Below are positions 57,701-63,414 of a stretch of 63,414 bases of DNA, one piece after another (the stretch's first letter is position 1; every line of letters begins with the position of its first letter). The stretch is taken from positions 1 through 63,414 of the forward strand of contig CALFUU010000026.1 of NCBI GenBank assembly GCA_937929835.1, written 5' to 3'. Source of the DNA: an uncultured Saprospiraceae bacterium (GTDB lineage: Bacteria; Bacteroidota; Bacteroidia; Chitinophagales; Saprospiraceae). The notes beneath the pieces were generated by a model. The model ran no database searches, had not been told where the DNA came from, and saw only the letters and a list, made by a program, of their open reading frames with translations. The position numbers and the translations under genes were made by a program.

Positions 57701-57933
57701 CCATAACCAGTATAGGAAATGACAACTTGGCTACTGCCATCTGGAACAGTCAGCTGATAACTACCATCAATATCAGTGATAGTGCCGATATCTTGGCCAT
57801 CAACGAGGACACTGGCACCGATTACAGGCAAACCAGAATCATCGATAACTGTACCGGTGATTACTTTCTGAGCCGTGATTGACCCAGCGAATGAGACTGT
57901 TAAGAACAGTATCAATCCTAATAGTTTTTTCAT
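54721..57933 (-). CDS. SusC/RagA-family TonB-linked outer-membrane transporter
   Basis: 1070 residues. Signal peptide 1-21 (ends SITAQ), then a carboxypeptidase-like beta-sandwich (TGTVIDDSGLPVIGASVLVD), then the plug with the SusC signature (LLNEIVVTGLGIKKERKALGYG) and the barrel ending AKRIGVNLGITF. It imports a substrate captured by SusD using TonB energy. Nothing in the locus encodes a glycan enzyme, so a non-glycan ligand such as a peptide is possible. Confidence 0.95.
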   Translation of the reverse strand: MKKLLGLILFLTVSFAGSITAQKVITGTVIDDSGLPVIGASVLVDGQDIGTITDIDGSYQLTVPDGSSQVVISYTGYGTQEIDITSGNVFDVVMAEGELLNEIVVTGLGIKKERKALGYGVSTISTSQIGNRVESDVSRVLRGKTTGVDITSTSGLAGSGTNIIIRGYSSITGDNQPLFVVDGVPFNSSANTDGSDFQSGSASASSRFLDLDPNNIAEISILKGLSATVLYGEQGRNGVVLVTTKTGSFDPDKDSGFEISVNQSISTTAVANLPEYQNTYGNGFSGSFGWFFSNWGPAFDNLDPNFYGGAFEGVENGVVQLTHPYNTGRGFADQHPSQEFGTYSYEPYTSAEDFFDNGFSTNTSINISKSLGNGSQINASYGFLDEDGFTPDLADGSASNSYRKHNLALGGTTQLSNGIKIDARLNFVTSGRVTPPASPGFGSGTFGDNVASLFSDVLYTPRSIDLFGLPFQSEIDGSQTYYRQTSQITHPLWTLNNTRDTEDVDRVFGSANITYSLTDNIFLQSRFSVDQYTQTNTRLINKGGEQVPDGAYFTSDLKNDITDILLTANYDYDLNDDFNLSGFIGANGRREDRDINGTSSTQQFVFGLQGHNNFIENDAFSQIISENLLGVLGSATLGYKNYVYLQLSARNDWTSTLEEDNRSIFYPSANLSVILSDALDLGSNSFVNYLKVRGGIGTSAGYPAPYQTRTVLGTDTRAFLSSAGVLAQSNFISNRLGNRNLRHESHTEVELGVEARFWNNRIGIDASIYDKNSDDLIVDLDLDPATGFNNTTINAAQVSNRGLELGINLTPIRKAVQWDLAVNFTTNENTVERIADGVDQVPIAGFTDLGNFAVEGQPFGAIQGSQFERVDGQPLVNGQGFYVESSDIGIIGDPNPDYTVAYLNTISWKGISLFVNWNYTKGGDILSISAAQNLARGNTIDTDFDRFLPFILPGVFADGSANDVQIFAGDAFFEGFFGPREGQVFDGSVLRLREISLSYSVPKSFFKESGIGSATISVIGENLWFNSVNFPEGINFDPEVLSLGVGNGRGIDFVTGPTAKRIGVNLGITF

Positions 57934-58243
57934 ATTTAATTCGATTTGATTAAAAGTTAAAACAAATAATTATCCGAATAAGACTCAGAATATTCTGTCA
58001 ATTGTAGGCGTCTTTGTAAAGAGAAACAGACACTTAACGGAACATCCAAAGGCTACTCGGAGTGTATTAGTATGATGAAATTATGAAATTCAAATAGACT
58101 CTAGTTAAAATAAAGTCACTTTTTTTAACATTGACTTAACACCACATACAAAACTAAGGACGAATACAATCACTCAGTTGGTTGGGTTGTGTGAAGAGAT
58201 AAATACATATTAAATTATCACACTATGTATAAATCACTGTTAA
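57934..58243. other. 310-bp intergenic region upstream of susC
   Basis: No gene seen. It contains a perfect 12-bp palindrome CAGAATATTCTG at 57986-57997, about 53 bp upstream of the susC start, which may be a regulator site. A/T-rich stretches follow. The pdxJ stop at 58244 lies at the far end, so no terminator is needed for susC there. Confidence 0.5.
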
Positions 58244-58966
58244 TTAACTACTTAAGTTAATCTGATGTAAATACATTCCTATAACATTTTGTATTCCGTA
58301 ATAAAGAGCATCAGAAACTAAAGCGTGACCGATAGAGACCTCTAATAAATTTGGCACCTGCGCGACATAATAGTTGAGATTGTCCAAATCTAGGTCGTGA
58401 CCAGCATTGACACCAAGTCCAAGCGCACCAGCTCTTCTGGCTGCCGCTATATGAGGCTTAACGGCCTCTTCCCTACCTGCAAAATAATGCTGAGCATACT
58501 TGCCAGTATAAAACTCGACTCTATCTGTTCCCGTCTCCACTGCTGCAGACACAGCTTCTTCATTGGCCTCAAGAAATAGAGAAACTCTTATACCCTTAGC
58601 CTTAAATTCACCAATCACCTCCCTTAGCAAATCTCTGTGCTTGATCGTATCCCAACCTTCACTAGAGGTTAATACACCAGGAGGATCTGGTACTAAGGTC
58701 ACTTGATGCGGCTGTACTGCACACACTTTATCTATAAATTTACGGTTAGGATATCCTTCTATATTGAACTCGGTCTTGACCAATGACTTTAATGGTGCTA
58801 GGTCAGCATAACGTATGTGCCTCTCATCTGGTCTTGGATGTACAGTTATACCCTGAGCTCCAAATTCCTCGCAATCTTGGGCAAACTGAAGGAGATCTGG
58901 CCTATTCTCACCTCTTGCATTTCTAATTAGGGCTACTTTATTGATGTTTACACTGAGTCTAGTCAT
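58244..58966 (-). CDS. pdxJ: Pyridoxine 5'-phosphate synthase
   Basis: 240 residues. TIM-barrel with LSVNINKVALIRNARG at the N-terminus, GITVHPRPDERHI, TLVPDPPGVLTSSEGW, VSLFLEANEEAVSAA, VEFYTGKYAQ, GVNAGHDLDLDNL and VSIGHALVSDALY. It condenses 1-deoxy-D-xylulose 5-phosphate with 3-amino-2-oxopropyl phosphate to make PNP. It is divergent from cdsA across a symmetric promoter pair. Confidence 0.96.
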   Translation of the reverse strand: MTRLSVNINKVALIRNARGENRPDLLQFAQDCEEFGAQGITVHPRPDERHIRYADLAPLKSLVKTEFNIEGYPNRKFIDKVCAVQPHQVTLVPDPPGVLTSSEGWDTIKHRDLLREVIGEFKAKGIRVSLFLEANEEAVSAAVETGTDRVEFYTGKYAQHYFAGREEAVKPHIAAARRAGALGLGVNAGHDLDLDNLNYYVAQVPNLLEVSIGHALVSDALYYGIQNVIGMYLHQINLSS

Positions 58967-58985
58967 TCTCTTTATCCTTTAGTGT

Positions 58986-59006
58986 TAAGTTTGTCACGCA
59001 AAAGTA
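58986..59006. promoter_or_regulatory. Overlapping divergent promoters for pdxJ and cdsA
   Basis: Plus strand: TAAGTTTG at 58986-58993, an exact TAnnTTTG, 32 nt before the cdsA GTG (59026). Minus strand: TACTTTTG at 58999-59006, also exact, 32 nt before the pdxJ ATG (58966). The two boxes face each other with only five bases between them, so each likely start site falls near the other's box. Confidence 0.65.
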
Positions 59007-59025
59007 TCAAGAATCAATACTAAGA

Positions 59026-59826
59026 GTGAATAGCGGACTAAGACAAAGAGTAACAACAGCCTTTCTTTTCGGTATACCCGTTCTGGCACTAGTTTTTTTT
59101 AGTGATTTGACGAGGTCCATTTTTGTAACTGCCCTACTCTTTCTGACAGGTATAGAGTACATTCAGCTACACTATGCACCACTCAAAAAATATGTGCCGA
59201 TACTATTAATATCCCTTCTGGTTATGGCAGGGCTATCCTATCTTTCCATAACTAGGCTAGTCCCAGAAACGTACCTTCTTGTACCTACCCTGCTCTTCTC
59301 ATTTATATTTTTGATTGATCTATTGATCAAAGAGATGCCATTGCTTCGATCAGTACCCATTCTGACAAATATTGGATATACGACGCTTCCCTTTGCACTT
59401 CTACTGACACAAAATAGCTACCCTTACTTTGGTGCATTGGTTATCGGAAGTCTACTCCTTATATGGATCAGTGACTCAGGTGCTTACTTTGTGGGTAGAG
59501 CGATAGGTAAGAGTAAATTGATGCCTTCTATATCACCCGGAAAGACCTGGGAGGGATTTTGGGGTGCTGGGATGTGCACTGTTCTAGCTTCCTATCTATT
59601 CTCTAGTTTTATGGGAGTATTTAGCTTGCAGACTTGGGTGAGTATAGCACTGTCTGTATGGCTATTTGGTAGCCTAGGAGATCTAGTAGAGTCCAAAATA
59701 AAAAGAAGATTAAACATTAAAGACTCAGGGACAATACTGCCTGGGCACGGTGGTTTTCTTGATAGATTTGATGGGTATTACTTTTGTATACCCTTCGTCA
59801 TCCTTGCCATTCTTTTAACCAACTAA
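59026..59826 (+). CDS. cdsA: Phosphatidate cytidylyltransferase
   Basis: 266 residues from a GTG start, polytopic. The CdsA signature is complete near the C-terminus (SKIKRRLNIKDSGTILPGHG, then GFLDRFDG), and SISPGKTWEGFWG sits before it. It makes CDP-diacylglycerol at the inner membrane. The psd gene starts 2 nt after its stop, so phospholipid synthesis steps are coupled. Confidence 0.95.
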   Translation: MNSGLRQRVTTAFLFGIPVLALVFFSDLTRSIFVTALLFLTGIEYIQLHYAPLKKYVPILLISLLVMAGLSYLSITRLVPETYLLVPTLLFSFIFLIDLLIKEMPLLRSVPILTNIGYTTLPFALLLTQNSYPYFGALVIGSLLLIWISDSGAYFVGRAIGKSKLMPSISPGKTWEGFWGAGMCTVLASYLFSSFMGVFSLQTWVSIALSVWLFGSLGDLVESKIKRRLNIKDSGTILPGHGGFLDRFDGYYFCIPFVILAILLTN

Positions 59827-59828
59827 CT

Positions 59829-60482
59829 ATGACCTTTCACAAACAGGGCTACCCTACACTGCTACTAACGTTAATCTTTTCAGCTATTGTTCTAGCTGTA
59901 TCAAATATGTTCTTACCAGTATGGGCATTTTATATTTTGGCTGCACTTTGTGTGTTCCTTTTGATCGTGGTTTTACAATTTTTTAGAAGTCCCAACAGAG
60001 AGATACCGACACCGTCCGACAATATTGTTTATACACCTGCAGATGGAAAAGTTGTTGTTATAGAAAAAACATTTGAACCAGAATTTCTTAAAACCGAATG
60101 TTGGCAAGTCTCTGTTTTTATGTCACCACTAAATGTGCATATCAATAGAAATCCAGTCAGTGGGCAGGTAGCGTATCTCAAATACCATCCTGGAAAATAC
60201 CTCGTCGCCTGGCACCCCAAGTCAAGCACCGAAAATGAACGATTTACAACTGCATACCAATCTCCTAAGGGTCAAGTGCTTATAAGACAAATTGCTGGAG
60301 CGCTGGCTCGAAGAATAGTCAACAACCTGAAAGTCAATCAAGAGGTAAAGCAAAGCGAGGAGATGGGTTTTATCAAATTCGGTTCTAGGGTAGACATTTT
60401 CCTCCCACTATCTGCAAAGATAAAAGTAGAGATGGACCAAGTGGTCAGATCACCTAAGGATATTATTGCTGAGTTAGTTTAA
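59829..60482 (+). CDS. psd: Phosphatidylserine decarboxylase (short form)
   Basis: 217 residues from the ATG at 59829, two bases after the cdsA stop; a frame from 59784 overlaps cdsA and adds sequence of no value. Two hydrophobic helices at the start anchor it. YTPADGKVVVIEKTF and FMSPLNVHINRNPVSG are conserved blocks. The processing site is GFIKFGSRVD, where the Ser becomes the pyruvoyl group after self-cleavage. It turns phosphatidylserine into phosphatidylethanolamine. Confidence 0.94.
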   Translation: MTFHKQGYPTLLLTLIFSAIVLAVSNMFLPVWAFYILAALCVFLLIVVLQFFRSPNREIPTPSDNIVYTPADGKVVVIEKTFEPEFLKTECWQVSVFMSPLNVHINRNPVSGQVAYLKYHPGKYLVAWHPKSSTENERFTTAYQSPKGQVLIRQIAGALARRIVNNLKVNQEVKQSEEMGFIKFGSRVDIFLPLSAKIKVEMDQVVRSPKDIIAELV

Positions 60483-60502
60483 CAGTACTGAAAAGGCAAT
60501 CG

Positions 60503-61519
60503 CTACAAATATGGTTGTAGGATATCCTCAATAGCTTCGACCCATAGAGGATCATCGTTAAGGCTTGGTACTAAATCCAATTTCTCTCCGCCCATTTCTA
60601 AAAACTCTTCGTGGTATTCATCAGCAATCTCAATTGTTGTCTCTAGACAATCGGATACGAAAGATGGAGAAAACACAAGTAGTTTTTTTATGCCTTTAGA
60701 ATTTAGATCCTTCAACACATCTGGTGTAAATGGTTCTGTCCAAGGGTCTCTACCTAGCCTAGATTGGAACCCAACAGAATACTGATCCTTACTCAGTCCT
60801 AGTTCGTCTGCTATCTTAAAAGCTGTATCATAACACTGCGCAGAATAACACATCTTATTGGACTCGCAGATAGACTGGCAGCAGTCAGAGTTTTTAAGGC
60901 AATAATTGCTTACATCAGATTTTCTAAGTTGTCTCTGAGGGATACCGTGAAAAGAAAATAAAAAATGATCGTAATCAGCCATATCAAATTTCCTTGCATT
61001 ATCTGCAAAGACCTTGATAAGCTTGGGATGGTTATGATAGGAACTCACACAAGCCAACTCAGGTATCGTCAGCCACTCTGTTATAACTCGCATTGCTTCT
61101 TGCACGGCCGAGCCGGTACTTGCTGAAGCATAATGCGGAAACATTGGAAATATGACTATCTTATCGACCAGCGCTTCCCTTAGTTTTTGAGCAGCATCTT
61201 GAATACTAGGATTCTGATAGCGCATACCAAGCTCCACGAGATAATCATCTCCTAGACGTTTTTGGAGCATATCCCGAACCTTATAGCCATAATGCTTGAG
61301 CGGAGAGCCATCCTCCGTCCACAACTCCTTATAGAGCTTACCAGATGACCTTGCCCTAAATGGGGCAATGATGCCTCGTACCAGTACATTCCTTAGTACA
61401 CCATTGATGTCCAAGACGCGTTCGTCTAGGAGAAATTGCTTCAGATACCGCCTTACAGAGCTTGTAGAAGGATCGTCTGGAGTACCGAGATTGAGAATTA
61501 GAATGCCTGTCTTGCCCAT
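60503..61519 (-). CDS. hemH: Ferrochelatase with a Cys-rich insertion
   Basis: 338 residues from the ATG of MGKTGILILNLGTPDDP. The catalytic His is in FLFSFHGIPQRQL. Next comes a Cys-rich stretch, NYCLKNSDCCQSICESNKMC followed by YSAQC, with six or seven Cys. VGFQSRLGRDPWTEP is the next conserved block. It inserts Fe2+ into protoporphyrin IX. The Cys-rich stretch may hold a [2Fe-2S] cluster, as in some other bacterial ferrochelatases, but the spacing is not one I can match. The promoter at 61575-61603 fits this start. Confidence 0.94.
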   Translation of the reverse strand: MGKTGILILNLGTPDDPSTSSVRRYLKQFLLDERVLDINGVLRNVLVRGIIAPFRARSSGKLYKELWTEDGSPLKHYGYKVRDMLQKRLGDDYLVELGMRYQNPSIQDAAQKLREALVDKIVIFPMFPHYASASTGSAVQEAMRVITEWLTIPELACVSSYHNHPKLIKVFADNARKFDMADYDHFLFSFHGIPQRQLRKSDVSNYCLKNSDCCQSICESNKMCYSAQCYDTAFKIADELGLSKDQYSVGFQSRLGRDPWTEPFTPDVLKDLNSKGIKKLLVFSPSFVSDCLETTIEIADEYHEEFLEMGGEKLDLVPSLNDDPLWVEAIEDILQPYL

Positions 61520-61574
61520 ATATTGTAATAGATAAAAAACCAAACACAATAATCTTACTTTGGTTTGAATGGAA

Positions 61575-61603
61575 CAAAATTATTATTGGAAATACTATCA
61601 CAA
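61575..61603 (-). promoter_or_regulatory. Probable promoter of hemH
   Basis: An exact TAATTTTG box (61575-61582) with a TTG 18 nt further upstream (61601-61603), the two-part Bacteroidota promoter. The expected start site gives a leader of about 50 nt before the hemH ATG. Confidence 0.6.
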
Positions 61604-61656
61604 CTTAGCCCTATTCTGTTCTCGCATTTAAACTATCTTGTCACCCAATAAAGACT

Positions 61657-62439
61657 ATGAAAAAACCATTGATACTTGTTACAAATGATGATGGCATCAC
61701 CTCGCCGGGCATAAAAGCACTCATAGAATGTGCCGCAAAACTAGGGACACCTTTTGTAGTGGCGCCAGACTCACCACAATCAGGTCAGGGACATGCTATT
61801 ACCCTTACCGAACCGATAAGACTTAAGGAGGTAGACATCTTCTCAGGCATCACGGCCTATGAATGCAGTGGTACACCTGCAGACTGTGTCAAACTCGCCA
61901 AAAACGTACTATTGAGAGACCAGCAGATTGACTTATGCGTTTCAGGTATCAATCACGGCTCTAATGCCTCCATCAATATCATCTATTCTGGTACTATGTC
62001 CGCTGCTATGGAAGCCAGCATAGAAGGTATCAAATCAATAGGATTTTCTAATGTGTCCTACTCGTATAAAGCCGATCTCGATGCTTGCAAACACTATGCA
62101 CACCAAGTAATGCGTGCAGTCTTACAAGATGACTTTAAGGATTGTCATCTGCTCAATGTCAATTTTCCCGACCTGCCTCTATCCGAAATAAAAGGTCTCA
62201 AAGTCTGTAGACAAGGAAAAGGAAACTGGAGAGAGAAATTTCTAGAAAACAGAGACCCAAGAGATCAGCCTTATTATTGGCTAGCAGGAGAATTTCTAGA
62301 AGAGGAACACGATAAGGACACAGACTTATGGGCACTTCAAAATGGTTATGTATCGGTAGTACCTAGCAAGCATGATCTTACCGACTATAAAGCACTGAAA
62401 AGCATACATCACTTAGAAAACATCAACGATGCTTCGTAA
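61657..62439 (+). CDS. surE: 5'-nucleotidase SurE
   Basis: 260 residues. The metal site starts at LVTNDDGITSPGI with the Asp pair, and VAPDSPQSGQGHAIT, CSGTPADCVKLA and SGINHGSNASINIIYSGTMS complete the family. It hydrolyses nucleoside monophosphates and exopolyphosphate in the cytoplasm. It overlaps the next small gene by 11 nt. Confidence 0.95.
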   Translation: MKKPLILVTNDDGITSPGIKALIECAAKLGTPFVVAPDSPQSGQGHAITLTEPIRLKEVDIFSGITAYECSGTPADCVKLAKNVLLRDQQIDLCVSGINHGSNASINIIYSGTMSAAMEASIEGIKSIGFSNVSYSYKADLDACKHYAHQVMRAVLQDDFKDCHLLNVNFPDLPLSEIKGLKVCRQGKGNWREKFLENRDPRDQPYYWLAGEFLEEEHDKDTDLWALQNGYVSVVPSKHDLTDYKALKSIHHLENINDAS

Positions 62440-62737
62440 ACAGAATGACAACATATTGATCGGATTAATGATAGGTGCCACTGTGCCTGTTATCGGGCAT
62501 TGGTGCATAGAAAACATTTTTACCATACTAACCGAATCTGGTATAATGGATGAAGTATCGGTGAGCACGATCGGCAAGAGGACTAAGACCCTAACCTTGC
62601 TTGCCATCTGCACGAATATTATTCCAGCCCAGTTATCTAGCAATAAGCGTTATAACAAAATTTTGCAAGGGGTCATTTTCGCAACATTGGCTTATGCTGC
62701 CTTCTGGAGTCTGCACTTTATATTCCACATTATCTAA
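62429..62737 (+). CDS. Small membrane protein of unknown function
   Basis: 102 residues with two or three hydrophobic helices (ILIGLMIGATVPVIGHWCI, LLAICTNIIPAQL, GVIFATLAYAAFWSLHFIF). Small proteins of this kind are common between surE and lpxB in Bacteroidota. The coupling to both neighbours (11-nt overlap, 4-nt gap) suggests a shared role. I cannot give a function. Confidence 0.75.
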   Translation: MLRKQNDNILIGLMIGATVPVIGHWCIENIFTILTESGIMDEVSVSTIGKRTKTLTLLAICTNIIPAQLSSNKRYNKILQGVIFATLAYAAFWSLHFIFHII

Positions 62738-62741
62738 GCCA

Positions 62742-63414
62742 TTGAAATACTACATTATTGTCGGCGAGTCCTCTGGAGATCTCTATGGAGGACTATTGAT
62801 GAGCAAAATCAGAGACCTAGACCCTGAGGCCAGCTTCAAATTTTGGGGAGGGCCAGAAATGCGCAAACACTCTTCTGGGCAGCTCAAGTCTATCAAGGAA
62901 ACATCCTTTATGGGATTCTGGGAAGTAGCTAAGAATGCCAATAAGATCAAAGGCTTCTTTGATTTTGCCAAGTACAGCATAAAAGACTTTGCACCAGACA
63001 TTGTCCTATTTATTGACTATCCCGGTTTCAATTTGAGAATGATGCGGTGGGCGAAAGAGTCCGGATATAAGACTGCTTACTACATTTCTCCTCAGCTATG
63101 GGCTTGGAAAGAAAAGAGACACAAAATACTTAGAGACAAGGCTGATTTATTTTTCGTCATCCTACCTTTTGAGAGAGATTTCTATAAGAATCTTGACACA
63201 CCCTGCCAGTATGTCGGACACCCACTCGTAGAAATAATACAAGAAAACAAAAGTGAAATACCGCCTCAGATACAACGCATAGGGTTATTTCCTGGTAGCA
63301 GAAGGCAAGAGATAGAAAAGCACCTTCCCACACTGCTCACCTTTGCCGCCGCACAAAAAGAACATTCATTTGTCATTGCGGGGGTGAGTCATATACCCAA
63401 GAGCTTTTACTTGG
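62742..63414 (+). CDS. lpxB: Lipid-A-disaccharide synthase, partial (right edge of window)
   Basis: The first 224 codons are present, open to the edge. Start at TTG 62742 (MKYYIIVGESSGDLYGG), four bases after the previous stop. The GT-B type family blocks are VGESSGDLYGGLL, FIDYPGFNLRMM, YYISPQLWAWKEKR, YVGHPLVE and LFPGSRRQEIEKHLP. It joins UDP-2,3-diacylglucosamine and lipid X to make the lipid A disaccharide at the inner membrane. Confidence 0.94.
   Translation, partial: MKYYIIVGESSGDLYGGLLMSKIRDLDPEASFKFWGGPEMRKHSSGQLKSIKETSFMGFWEVAKNANKIKGFFDFAKYSIKDFAPDIVLFIDYPGFNLRMMRWAKESGYKTAYYISPQLWAWKEKRHKILRDKADLFFVILPFERDFYKNLDTPCQYVGHPLVEIIQENKSEIPPQIQRIGLFPGSRRQEIEKHLPTLLTFAAAQKEHSFVIAGVSHIPKSFYL

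Noticed and set aside
57934..58243. A small RNA or short gene upstream of susC
   Set aside because: No open frame of note, no promoter-plus-terminator pair, only the 12-bp palindrome.
59784..59828. N-terminal extension of psd into cdsA
   Set aside because: The extra residues are out-of-frame cdsA sequence; the ATG at 59829 follows the cdsA stop by two bases and begins the expected hydrophobic anchor.
1..63414. Mobile elements, toxin-antitoxin pairs or defence systems
   Set aside because: No transposase, integrase of phage type, restriction or Abi-like gene could be found; the only recombinase (44932-45825) has the XerC/D form and sits in a housekeeping context.

Overview
This window looks like a chromosomal segment of a marine or aquatic member of the Bacteroidota, most likely a Saprospiria/Lewinella-like lineage. 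The lineage is inferred from gene content. It carries gliding genes gldA-gldF-gldG, proteins with type IX secretion C-terminal domains (both the CHU/gliding C-terminal type and the type A type), a SusC/SusD pair, LpxB, a DASH cryptochrome, ECF sigma with a barrel-type partner, and promoter boxes of the Bacteroidota form TAnnTTTG instead of sigma70 boxes. No rRNA, insertion sequence, prophage or CRISPR array was seen.

Layout. 1-3848 is the N-terminal 1282 codons of a giant collagen-like surface protein (minus strand, running off the left edge). It is preceded at 3933-4258 by an odd array of about 20 degenerate 11-mers (AAATCGRCAGT). 4399-11662 holds a QTMAN/GTDC1-like glycosyltransferase, a coiled-coil protein, an amphipathic-helix repeat protein, an ECF sigma factor with a fused membrane-anchor/beta-barrel partner, a MazG-like hydrolase and a glycosyltransferase. 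11747-16643 holds a LolD-like ATPase, an MFS transporter, a DASH photolyase/cryptochrome, and a SCO1/cytochrome c/SRPBCC mini-operon.

16656-22699 (minus) is one tightly overlapped run: ftsX, a DUF3098 protein, uppP, truB, gldA, gldF, gldG. 22711-31656 (plus) carries a secreted protein, a sirtuin, a DUF2304 membrane protein, a glycosyltransferase, an ABC exporter pair, rmlD, a large type IX-secreted protein and riboflavin synthase. It ends at a strong bidirectional terminator.

31756-44838 (minus) is the transcription/translation superoperon in the ancestral order tRNA-Thr, tRNA-Tyr, tRNA-Gly, tRNA-Thr, tuf, tRNA-Trp, secE, nusG, rplK, rplA, rplJ, rplL, rpoB, rpoC, with a likely promoter near 44888 and a long hairpin between rplL and rpoB. 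44932-45825 is a XerC/D-type recombinase.

45916-57933 is a nutrient-acquisition and surface locus: SusC, SusD, an accessory lipoprotein and an FG-GAP/UnbV type IX-secreted protein on the minus strand, converging on a large FG-GAP/UnbV lipoprotein and a small outer-membrane barrel on the plus strand. 58244-63414 is housekeeping: pdxJ, cdsA, psd, hemH, surE, a small membrane protein and a partial lpxB.

Most promising for something new: the collagen gene with inserted Ca-binding-like modules and its upstream 11-mer array, the sigma factor/barrel hybrid, the recurring TAnnTTTR boxes placed only 3-6 nt before start codons (possible leaderless mRNAs), and the symmetric interlocked pdxJ/cdsA promoter pair.
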